Below, one piece after another: positions 1 to 6,025 of a DNA stretch of 8,262 bases (positions are counted from its first letter, which is position 1; every line of letters begins with the position of its first letter). Below the pieces are notes generated by a model. The model did not search any database. It worked only from the letters and a program-made list of their open reading frames with translations, and had not been told where the DNA came from. Source of the DNA: Spirochaetia bacterium. GTDB lineage: Bacteria; Spirochaetota; Leptospiria; Leptospirales; Leptonemataceae. The DNA is taken from the NCBI GenBank assembly GCA_029880625.1, contig JAOUOA010000094.1:1-8262 (forward strand). The letters are read 5' to 3'. Both the position numbers and the translations under genes were made by a program.

Positions 1-40
1 TTCAGTGCATTTCATCGGCCTTCAGTGCATTTCAACCGCA
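1..40. repeat. Two imperfect 20-bp tandem repeats
   Basis: Positions 1-14 and 21-34 are identical (TTCAGTGCATTTCA), and each copy is followed by a divergent 6-base tail, so the period is 20 bp. The array is cut by the window edge and may extend to the left. It lies just upstream of the lipoprotein promoter candidate. It could be the end of a longer tandem array or a duplicated regulator site. Confidence 0.6.
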
Positions 41-45
41 TTTGC

Positions 46-74
46 TTGCAGTTGAAAAAACAGCGGTATATGAT
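46..74 (+). promoter_or_regulatory. Candidate sigma70 promoter for the lipoprotein gene
   Basis: A -10 box TATGAT (69-74) lies 17 bp after a weak -35 box TTGCAG (46-51). This would start transcription near 81, giving a leader of about 27 nt that carries the AAGAGG ribosome site at 92-97. The -10 box is good and the -35 box is poor. The call rests on spacing and position only. Confidence 0.35.
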
Positions 75-107
75 CTGTTTATATTTAATTTAAGAGGTTA
101 ATACAAT

Positions 108-593
108 ATGACAAATATTCATCAATTCATGACAGATAAAAATTCATTCAGTAGACTTGTAAAATTTTCGGGAATCCTTTCTCTGATTTTTACTTTTGCA
201 ATGGTTACAGATTGTAAAAAGGAAGAGGACGATACTGCTCTTCTTCTGGGTGCGCTTGCCGCTGCATCTGCACCTGCACCTGCAGTCCCTGACACCACAG
301 CCCCGGCAGAAGTTACGGGAGCTACGCTTGAAACTACTCACGGCGGGAGTTATGATAAAGTGACCTGGACTGATCCAACAGACGCTGATTTTGATCACGT
401 GGAGGTCACCTTTACAGATGGAGGTGGAACAAAAAGAACAGTTACTGTTGCCAAAGGAATAGAATTTTATGATGCGAATACGATCGCAACTGGAACCATC
501 TTTAAGGTTGGCACCACTGTTACAATTAAAACGGTAGATAAAACGGGAAATAAATCAACAGGTGTATCGTTAAATGTAACTGAAATAATGTAA
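108..593 (+). CDS. Putative lipoprotein with a fibronectin-like domain
   Basis: This is a 161-aa exported protein of unknown function. The ATG follows AAGAGG (92-97) by 10 nt. A second in-frame Met at residue 8 is possible but has no better ribosome site. Residues 17-35 form a hydrophobic signal segment ending V-T-D-C, with Cys36 the likely lipidated residue. Asp at -1 is unusual for a lipobox, although spirochaetal lipoboxes are known to be loose. An acidic linker (KKEEDD) and a leucine/alanine/proline-rich stretch (45-61) follow; similar stretches occur in Leptospira lipoproteins. Residues 62-158 read as one beta-sandwich of the fibronectin type III kind, starting D-T-T-A-P and including a W-T-D-P-T-D-A-D-F-D-H-V-E-V strand and a final T-V-D-K-T-G-N-K-S turn. 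The protein is probably surface or periplasmic, and the domain suggests binding rather than catalysis. The gene is monocistronic, with its own terminator at 633-671. Confidence 0.85.
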   Translation: MTNIHQFMTDKNSFSRLVKFSGILSLIFTFAMVTDCKKEEDDTALLLGALAAASAPAPAVPDTTAPAEVTGATLETTHGGSYDKVTWTDPTDADFDHVEVTFTDGGGTKRTVTVAKGIEFYDANTIATGTIFKVGTTVTIKTVDKTGNKSTGVSLNVTEIM

Positions 594-632
594 TATTTTA
601 ATTTACATATCGCAATCCTGGATTACATCTGA

Positions 633-671
633 AAACCTGTCTTTTGATTTCAAAGGACAGGTTTAATTTTT
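633..671 (+). terminator. Intrinsic terminator after the lipoprotein gene
   Basis: Stem AAACCTGTC (633-641) pairs perfectly with GACAGGTTT (656-664), and the apical TTT/AAA can extend it with a small bulge. A TTTTT tract follows at 667-671. It sits 40 nt past the lipoprotein stop, so that gene forms its own transcription unit. Confidence 0.85.
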
Positions 672-795
672 CCGGGCGCTGATTTAATTTCGCAAATATC
701 GCCCTGTGTCGGGCCGGGTTTCTCCATGCTTGAAAATATTCATTGTAGAATTTTCTAATATTAAATATATTTTTTTATGAAGTTATTTTACATTC

Positions 796-823
796 TTGAC
801 AGAAAAAATCCTGACTCCATTAT
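796..823 (+). promoter_or_regulatory. Candidate promoter of the receptor operon
   Basis: A perfect -35 box TTGACA (796-801) is followed after 16 bp by CATTAT (818-823, 4 of 6 to consensus). Transcription would begin near 830, at the base of the inverted repeat that fills the leader (834-876). It is the best promoter match between the terminator at 671 and the operon start at 891. Confidence 0.5.
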
Positions 824-833
824 CGAGTAACAG

Positions 834-876
834 GATTTCAGCCGCTTTTATTTAAAAGGGGCCGCTGCAGGAAATC
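834..876 (+). promoter_or_regulatory. Nested inverted repeat in the operon leader
   Basis: Three nested complementary pairs fall in one stretch: GATTTC (834-839) with GAAATC (871-876), AGC (840-842) with GCT (864-866), and CTTTT (845-849) with AAAAG (854-858) around an ATTT loop. Together they make an interrupted hairpin ending 5 nt before the ribosome site AGAGGA (881-886). The predicted transcript would start at its foot. It could stabilise the 5' end of the mRNA or modulate initiation at the TTG start. Structure is inferred from pairing only. Confidence 0.4.
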
Positions 877-890
877 TCTCAGAGGATATT

Positions 891-1283
891 TTGTCCCTAT
901 TTAAATACAGACTGCATTTTATTTTTATATTTTTTCTGGCAGAACTGCCTCTTCAGGCAGATGTCATTGACATCAGGGATATTTCCGATACTTTTATTTC
1001 CGATCAAATTTTATTTTATCGGGATCCCACGGCAGCTCTCACGCTTCAGGAAATCGAAAACTCAGAACTTTCCTTTGAAAAAAACAATAAACTCTATCCT
1101 TCTTTCGGATATACGGACGATGCAATCTGGGGATATTTTGACGCTGTAAATTCGGATCCGGAGCCGAAAACAATTTATCTCTATATTGAAAATTTCCGTC
1201 TGGAAGAGGTTCGCATTTATGTCCGTCCGACAAAAGGAAAAAATCAGACGGAAGAATTTCATCCGGAAATGGAGTTTCTCTGA
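891..1283 (+). CDS. 7TMR-DISM receptor, N-terminal fragment before the frameshift
   Basis: This 130-aa fragment is the exported sensory part of a membrane receptor. The TTG start is chosen because AGAGGA (881-886) precedes it and a signal peptide starts there (residues 5-23, hydrophobic F/I/L core, probable cut after L-Q-A). No in-frame ATG lies nearby. Residues 25-120 match the start of a 7TMR-DISM extracellular domain (type PF07696). The shared signature A-I-W-G-Y-F-D (79-85) and the strand L-E-E-V-R-I-Y (104-110) align with A-I-W-G-Y-F-D and L-D-E-I-Q-I-Y of the downstream paralog. After Met127 the frame runs into TGA (1281-1283), while homology continues at once in the -1 frame. The last three residues (E-F-L) are therefore out of frame. 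Alone it would be a secreted, truncated sensor domain. Confidence 0.75.
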   Translation: MSLFKYRLHFIFIFFLAELPLQADVIDIRDISDTFISDQILFYRDPTAALTLQEIENSELSFEKNNKLYPSFGYTDDAIWGYFDAVNSDPEPKTIYLYIENFRLEEVRIYVRPTKGKNQTEEFHPEMEFL

Positions 1284-1402
1284 AAAATAAAAACCCGCGC
1301 TACCGCCATCATACGGTTCCCATCGCCTTAAATCCGAACAGCGAAAGCAGAGTTTATCTGAGGGCTGCCGGGCCCAATAATATCGAGCTTCCCGTTCATC
1401 TC

Positions 1403-2731
1403 ATGCAAAAAAAAGATCTGCTTCATAAGATTCAAACGGACAATCTTCTCCTGGGTCTTTATTTCGGCGCAACCTTTGTAATGGCTCTCTACAATCTGTT
1501 TATTTACTTTGCCGTAAAAGACAGGGGCCATCTCATCTATTCAGGATTCGCCCTCACTCTCGGATTATTTCAGCTCAGCCATCAGGGTTTTTTCGAAACC
1601 CAATACCATCATTTTTCGACTGATGTTCAGAATCTCATTCATGCATTTCTCGGGAACTGCGGCACTTTTTTTATGCTGCTTCTGGTTCTTTCATTTGCGG
1701 ATGAACAGAAAAAACAAAAAATATTTATGGCAGTCTGGAAAATATTTTTCGCACTGACAGTATTTTTTGCAGTTCTTTCTTTTCTGGAATACAGAACCGT
1801 GAGAGCGGCCATGATCTGGGCTCTGATTGCGGGAATTTTTTCCTTATATTCTGCGCTAAGGAACTATCGGAACTCCGGCTATCACAGACTGTTTTTCTTC
1901 GGACTTCTTTTTGCATTTGCCGGAATCATGACATACATTCTTAAAGCGGTGGATCTTCTCATCCCGATTATTACAGAGTACGGCATACTGATCGGCCACT
2001 CCTCCGAACTTTTTATCATTTCCATAGCACTTGCCGTAAAAGTTCATGAGCTTAACAAAAATAAAGAAAAAGCGCTCAGGCAGGAAAAAATTTACCGGCT
2101 CGTAATCAAAGAAAAGGAAATCCAGCATAAAAATCTGGAACTGGCTACCATTAAAAAAGTCATTCAGCCTCATTTTCTTCTGAACTCACTCACTTTCATC
2201 ATTCGTAAAATCAAGGAAAAACCTGCAGATGCCGTCGAACTGATAAAAGCATTGTCGCATGAATTTCATTACATTATCCGGTATTCTGGCAGAGATCTTG
2301 TTCCCGCATCCGAAGAAATTTTTATCTGTCAAACGCATATCAAGGTGATGAATCTGATGAAAAAAAATAAATATTCGCTTGAATCATCGGAATTTCATCC
2401 TGAAATTAATATCCCCCCTCTTTTATTTCATACCGTTCTCGAAAATGCATTCTCTCATGAAGATCCCGATTCGGAGGGTTTTAGTTTTCAGGTCGATCAT
2501 AAAATACAGGACTCCGATGAAAATTCCGGCGAAAAGAAATCACGCGAAACAGTGTATTCCCTGAAAGTTTTCGGCCGTTTTATAAAAAGCAAAAACACAG
2601 TTCCCCGAACAGGAAGCGCCTATATGGAATCGCGCCTGGAAGAATCTTTTCCGGGGAAATGGAAAATCCACTCTCATTCCATACCGGAAGGATGGCAGAC
2701 TGAAATCAGAATCAGAGAGGATCGGGCATGA
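1403..2731 (+). CDS. 7TMR-DISM receptor, C-terminal fragment with LytS-like histidine kinase module
   Basis: This 442-aa fragment comes from the frameshifted receptor. ATG 1403 is only the first Met after the break. It has no Shine-Dalgarno sequence, and the frame is open and homologous back to 1271, so it is not a native start. Residues 14-215 form seven hydrophobic helices (7TMR-DISM_7TM type, PF07695), closing with G-H-S-S-E-L-F-I-I-S-I-A-L-A-V. A charged coiled coil (216-250) leads to a LytS-family kinase module (PF06580 type): I-Q-P-H-F-L-L-N-S-L holds the predicted phospho-acceptor His257, and I-P-P-L-L-F-H-T-V-L-E-N-A-F carries N-box Asn348. The expected DxGxG ATP-lid motif is not seen; the matching strand reads S-L-K-V-F-G-R. 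The later G-S-A-Y-M-E-S-R-L segment (404-412) resembles the second glycine box. Dimerisation and phosphorylation by a partner are possible, but autonomous ATP use is doubtful. The stop overlaps the next gene by ATGA. Confidence 0.8.
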   Translation: MQKKDLLHKIQTDNLLLGLYFGATFVMALYNLFIYFAVKDRGHLIYSGFALTLGLFQLSHQGFFETQYHHFSTDVQNLIHAFLGNCGTFFMLLLVLSFADEQKKQKIFMAVWKIFFALTVFFAVLSFLEYRTVRAAMIWALIAGIFSLYSALRNYRNSGYHRLFFFGLLFAFAGIMTYILKAVDLLIPIITEYGILIGHSSELFIISIALAVKVHELNKNKEKALRQEKIYRLVIKEKEIQHKNLELATIKKVIQPHFLLNSLTFIIRKIKEKPADAVELIKALSHEFHYIIRYSGRDLVPASEEIFICQTHIKVMNLMKKNKYSLESSEFHPEINIPPLLFHTVLENAFSHEDPDSEGFSFQVDHKIQDSDENSGEKKSRETVYSLKVFGRFIKSKNTVPRTGSAYMESRLEESFPGKWKIHSHSIPEGWQTEIRIREDRA

Positions 2732-4623
2732 ATATAGAGCGATGGAAACCGATTTTTTATTTCTGGCAATTCTTACAAAATCGAAAAGTACTTTTTTTAA
2801 CTGCTTTTTCTGTATTTATCTTTTTATACATTCCGGAATCATCAGCCGCCAATCCTGCCGTAAGACTGAGCGAATCAGATTCAACAGGAGATCTGTCTTC
2901 CTATCTGTATTTTCATGAAGATCCTGATGGCAAAATGAATTTCGCAGAAGTATCAGGCGAATCAGTCATCTGGAAAAAAAACGAAATGAGCTACCCCGCC
3001 TTCGGCTTTACCGGTTCGGCAATCTGGGGATATTTCGATGTACACAACCCATCCGACAAAGAAATAGAAAAATATCTTATATTCGAATTCCCTCTTCTTG
3101 ATGAGATTCAGATATATCATAAAAAAGATTCCGGAATCATTACAGAATACAAAAGCGGCGCCGGCATTCCCGCCGTCGAAAAACCGCTCGATTTCCGTCT
3201 GCATGCAATCCCTCTTGTTTTTTCTCCTGGAACATCCTCGCGGATTTATTTTCGCATTGTTACGAAAGATACCTTCGAGCTTCCCATAATCCTTTTGAAA
3301 GATCAGGAACTGATAGATAAATTTTTCTATGAAAATTTGTTTATTGCATTTTATTACGGACTGCTTCTCGTAATGCTCTTTTATAATTTATTTATTTATA
3401 TAGGAGTCAGAGACAGAAGCTACTTATATTATTCCGGTTTTACTTTCTGTGTGGGACTCGTGCAGGCAGGCAATCAGGGCTTTATTGCTTATTTTCTTTT
3501 TCCCGCAAATCCCCTGCTGCAGAACATGACCATGGCGGCGGCAGGCAATGGAGGAATCATTTTCATCATTTTACTCATCCGCTCTTTTTTAAATTTAAAA
3601 CAGGAAAATTCCATTCTTTATCGCATGAGCCGGTACCTTCTCGGTATTTCTTCCGCGCTTTTTATCATAACGGTTCTGAATTACAACTGGATCATTCTGT
3701 CCATGGTCTGGGCCATTCTGATAAATATTTTCTTTCTTTTCAGCGCGATGAAAAACTACAATCAGTCCATCCATGCACGATTCTTTTTCTGGGGCATTTT
3801 TGCCGCACTCCTGGGAGTTCTGAGCTTCACTTTAAAAGGAGTCAATGTCGTTCATCCGAATCTTTCCCGCTATGAAATGATCTACGGACATTCTTCTGAA
3901 TTGATTCTCATTTCGCTTGCGCTGGCAGTGCGAATCCGTTATATTCAGAAAGAACAGGAAAAAGCAAATCTGAAAGAACAGGATCTAAAGCTGCAGATGA
4001 AAGAACAGGAACTCAACCGCCAGAAACTGCAGCTTGCAGGCATAAAAAAAATCATAAAACCGCAGTTTTTGATTTCTCTTCTGGATCTGACGATTAAGAA
4101 AATTAAGACAAATCCAAAAGAAGCTGTTGATTTAATTTATACAATATCGGATGAATTTCGCTATATTACGGAGAATTCAAAAAACAAAATTATTTCTTCA
4201 GAATCGGAACTTTCTATCTGCAGAGAGCATCTCACACTGATGGAACAGTTAAAAAATAAAAAATATTCTCTCAGTGCATCCGGATTCACTCCTCAATTCA
4301 CAATCCCGCCCATGCTGATTCATACGTTTATAGAAGAAACTATTTTTAGCGAAGATAAACAATCGAAAGGCATTGCTTTTGAAGTTAAATTAAAAATAAA
4401 TAATCAAAACCCAAAAAAAAAGAATGAAAACGATACGCCTCAAAACGCCTGGGTCCTTACGCTTACCGGGAAAGGAAATTTTATAAATACCGAATCAATA
4501 CAGGATACGGGCAGGATGTATATGGAAACAGCGCTTGAGGAGGCATTCCCGGGCAGGTGGCAGATAGATCAAAAAGAGAATTTGAGCGAAAAAAAAATAA
4601 TATTTTCTATTTTAACAGACTAA
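2728..4623 (+). CDS. 7TMR-DISM receptor with degenerate histidine kinase module (pseudokinase)
   Basis: This 631-aa membrane receptor is the intact paralog of the gene before it. The start ATG overlaps the previous stop (ATGA) and follows GAGAGG (2715-2720) by 7 nt, so the two are probably co-translated. Residues 20-40 are a signal peptide (probable cut near S-S-A-A). A 7TMR-DISM extracellular domain spans about 43-190, with A-I-W-G-Y-F-D at 98-104. Seven helices lie at about 203-225, 231-250, 268-287, 302-318, 321-340, 351-370 and 386-402. A coiled coil runs from 403 to 440. The LytS-like module follows, but its phospho-acceptor His is Gln446 (K-P-Q-F-L), the N-box Asn is Glu537 (I-E-E-T), and no DxGxG motif is seen. 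I-P-P-M-L (526-530) and Y-M-E-T-A-L-E-E-A-F-P-G-R-W (598-611) are retained, so the fold is probably kept. It should sense an extracellular ligand and signal by conformation or by pairing with its paralog, not by phosphotransfer. No response regulator is nearby. Confidence 0.88.
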   Translation: MNIERWKPIFYFWQFLQNRKVLFLTAFSVFIFLYIPESSAANPAVRLSESDSTGDLSSYLYFHEDPDGKMNFAEVSGESVIWKKNEMSYPAFGFTGSAIWGYFDVHNPSDKEIEKYLIFEFPLLDEIQIYHKKDSGIITEYKSGAGIPAVEKPLDFRLHAIPLVFSPGTSSRIYFRIVTKDTFELPIILLKDQELIDKFFYENLFIAFYYGLLLVMLFYNLFIYIGVRDRSYLYYSGFTFCVGLVQAGNQGFIAYFLFPANPLLQNMTMAAAGNGGIIFIILLIRSFLNLKQENSILYRMSRYLLGISSALFIITVLNYNWIILSMVWAILINIFFLFSAMKNYNQSIHARFFFWGIFAALLGVLSFTLKGVNVVHPNLSRYEMIYGHSSELILISLALAVRIRYIQKEQEKANLKEQDLKLQMKEQELNRQKLQLAGIKKIIKPQFLISLLDLTIKKIKTNPKEAVDLIYTISDEFRYITENSKNKIISSESELSICREHLTLMEQLKNKKYSLSASGFTPQFTIPPMLIHTFIEETIFSEDKQSKGIAFEVKLKINNQNPKKKNENDTPQNAWVLTLTGKGNFINTESIQDTGRMYMETALEEAFPGRWQIDQKENLSEKKIIFSILTD

Positions 4624-4629
4624 ATTCTG

Positions 4630-4669
4630 CAAACAATTAAAATTAATAAAAGAATCCTTTAATAGTTTG
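4630..4669. terminator. Possible bidirectional terminator between convergent genes
   Basis: CAAACAATTAAA (4630-4641) pairs with TTTAATAGTTTG (4658-4669) with one mismatch and a 16-nt loop. It overlaps the stop of the HD-GYP gene and follows the receptor stop by 6 nt. The stem is AT-rich and the following T content is modest on both strands, so termination is likely weak. The position between two convergent genes is the main support. Confidence 0.4.
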
Positions 4670-5504
4670 TCTTTATTTGAAATTTATCTTCAAACTTTTT
4701 CCCGATAATTATAAATTTTTCAAGATTGTGCAAGAATAAATCCAGAAGAACCGGGTCAAATTTAACTCCTTTATTTTCTTTCATGAATTCTATGATTCTT
4801 TCTAAACTCCATGACTTTTTATAAGAACGTTCAACACTCAGAGCGTCAAAGACATCCGCTATGGCTGTAATTCTTCCAAATAAATGAATGCTTCTCCCCT
4901 TCAGGCCCTGGGGATATCCGCTTCCATCCCAATTTTCATGATGGTGATACGATATAATAGCTGCGGTGCGCAATAATTCTCGGCTTGAGCTTTTCAAAAG
5001 TTCATAGCCAATCGTCGTATGAGATTTCATAACTTCATATTCTTCCGGCGTAAACGTTCCCGGTTTTAGCAAGATATAATCAGGGATTCCCACTTTTCCG
5101 ATATCATGCATGGGGGATGCATTCGTGAGCATTTCTGAATCATATTCCGTTAGTCCATGAAGTGTTCCGAGAAGCTTTGAATATTCCGCCACTCTTTTTA
5201 CATGAAGGCCGGTTTCTTTAGACCTGGATTCAACAATCTCTCCCAGCTTATAAATAACATCTCGCTGTGTCTCCACAAGAACATTTTGCTTTTCTGATTC
5301 AACGGTTTTAATTTTATTTATATATTTTTTAATCACAAGCGTTAAGGCTGTTCCCATAAACAAACCGGCAACAGCAGGACCAAAGACAATATCCAGAGAA
5401 AAAGAAAGCCCCATCCTTACTACCATGTTCATAATGCCAAGAAACACCAGAAATGAAATCGTAAATACATTGGTAATTAAAAATATTTTTAATGTTAGAT
5501 TCAT
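4659..5504 (-). CDS. Membrane-anchored HD-GYP domain protein, probable c-di-GMP phosphodiesterase
   Basis: This 281-aa protein is predicted to hydrolyse cyclic di-GMP at the inner face of the cytoplasmic membrane. Two transmembrane helices (about 5-27 and 37-57) are joined by a few residues, so there is little periplasmic sensor. A short helical linker (60-88) leads to an HD-GYP domain (about 89-265). Metal and catalytic residues expected of the family are present: His101, His133-Asp134 (H-D-I-G-K), His162, His188-His189-Glu190, the G-S-G-Y-P box at 194-198, and Asp217 with Asp220 (A-I-A-D-V-F-D-A-L). The protein therefore looks catalytically competent. No receiver, PAS or GAF domain is attached. 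The ATG is the most upstream one and fits the first helix, but it has no clear ribosome site. It converges on the receptor operon. Shared signalling with those receptors is suggested by position only. The upstream region carries an inverted repeat (5585-5624) and a 10-bp repeat that could be operators. Confidence 0.88.
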   Translation of the reverse strand: MNLTLKIFLITNVFTISFLVFLGIMNMVVRMGLSFSLDIVFGPAVAGLFMGTALTLVIKKYINKIKTVESEKQNVLVETQRDVIYKLGEIVESRSKETGLHVKRVAEYSKLLGTLHGLTEYDSEMLTNASPMHDIGKVGIPDYILLKPGTFTPEEYEVMKSHTTIGYELLKSSSRELLRTAAIISYHHHENWDGSGYPQGLKGRSIHLFGRITAIADVFDALSVERSYKKSWSLERIIEFMKENKGVKFDPVLLDLFLHNLEKFIIIGKKFEDKFQIKTNY

Positions 5505-5563
5505 TTAACGTTCAGTAGTTACTTTATGTTATTTTTATTAATTTATTCGACCAGGTTCAGGAT

Positions 5564-5710
5564 CAATAACCGAGCCTTTCCTGATGATGATTTTCTATAT
5601 ATTTGTACATACAGAAAATCATCAATATACTTTTTATGATTTCTTCAATTAAAGACAATTCATTTTTTTAAAAACATAAAAATAAATATTGGATCCTAAA
5701 CAATAACCGA
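5564..5710. repeat. Direct repeat CAATAACCGA, two copies
   Basis: The 10-mer CAATAACCGA occurs at 5564-5573 and 5701-5710, 137 bp apart, on either side of the strong inverted repeat. Read on the minus strand, the first copy (TCGGTTATTG) overlaps a TTGATC -35-like box for the HD-GYP gene. It may be a regulator site or a chance repeat in AT-rich DNA. Confidence 0.4.
5585..5624. repeat. 12-bp perfect inverted repeat (hairpin or operator)
   Basis: TGATGATTTTCT (5585-5596) is the exact reverse complement of AGAAAATCATCA (5613-5624), with 16 nt between. TAT/ATA (5598-5600 with 5609-5611) can extend the stem past one mismatch. On the plus strand a TTTTT tract begins 7 nt later (5631). It could be a terminator for an unrecognised plus-strand RNA, or an operator 80-120 bp upstream of the HD-GYP start. 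Confidence 0.6.
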
Positions 5711-5991
5711 ATCTACCATAACTGGATGGAAGCTATGATATACTTTCCGTTCCCCGGTATAAAAATAAACGATAGCAGAAATATTCCTCATTATGATATA
5801 AATTGCCTGAAAAACAACTCTGTTTTTTGACTCTCATATTAATCGTATGTTTCAGCAATAATGATGGTTTTACTCCATTTCAGGGCAATTATGAAGAATG
5901 TGAGCTTCTCCGGGCCCATTTCAGGGTCTGTCAGGTTGAAATTAAGTTTAAACTCATTGTATAGCGAAGGTTTTTACAATAAAAAACATAC

Positions 5992-6019
5992 TTGCTTTTT
6001 TCAGAGCTTTGTATATAAT
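5992..6019 (+). promoter_or_regulatory. Sigma70-like promoter of the RRM gene
   Basis: A perfect -10 box TATAAT (6014-6019) lies 16 bp after TTGCTT (5992-5997). The predicted start near 6026 leaves a leader of about 112 nt before the RRM ATG, long for a 97-codon gene. Promoter match and spacing are seen; activity is inferred. Confidence 0.6.
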
Positions 6020-6025
6020 GACTTA

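Larger units (their letters stand above)
891..2731 (+). pseudogene. Frameshifted 7TMR-DISM receptor with LytS-like kinase module (whole gene)
   Basis: Fragments 891-1283 and 1403-2731 are one gene. The region between them (1271-1402) is open in the frame of the second fragment and encodes the rest of the extracellular domain. Its residues F/Y-R-x-H-x-(I/V)-P line up with the intact paralog without a gap when the frame changes by -1 right after Met127 (codon 1269-1271). Restoring one base there, for example a third G in ATGGAG, gives about 613 aa against 631 aa for the paralog. Domain order: signal peptide, 7TMR-DISM extracellular domain, seven-helix 7TMR-DISM domain, coiled coil, histidine-kinase-like module. 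The cause may be a recent mutation, phase variation, a sequencing error or frameshifting during translation. No classical slippery heptamer is visible at the junction. The rest of the reading frame is undamaged, which suggests a recent event or an error. Confidence 0.75.

Noticed and set aside
1269..1293. Programmed -1 frameshifting at the receptor break
   Set aside because: No X-XXY-YYZ slippery site occurs before the TGA, and the A-rich runs start only at the stop codon. A mutation or sequence error is simpler.
5564..5710. Insertion sequence remnant
   Set aside because: There are repeats but no transposase fragment or matching terminal inverted repeats, so only the repeats are reported.
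5821..5855. Promoter starting at TTGACT (5827-5832)
   Set aside because: No -10-like box lies at an acceptable spacing; TATGTT is only 13 bp away.
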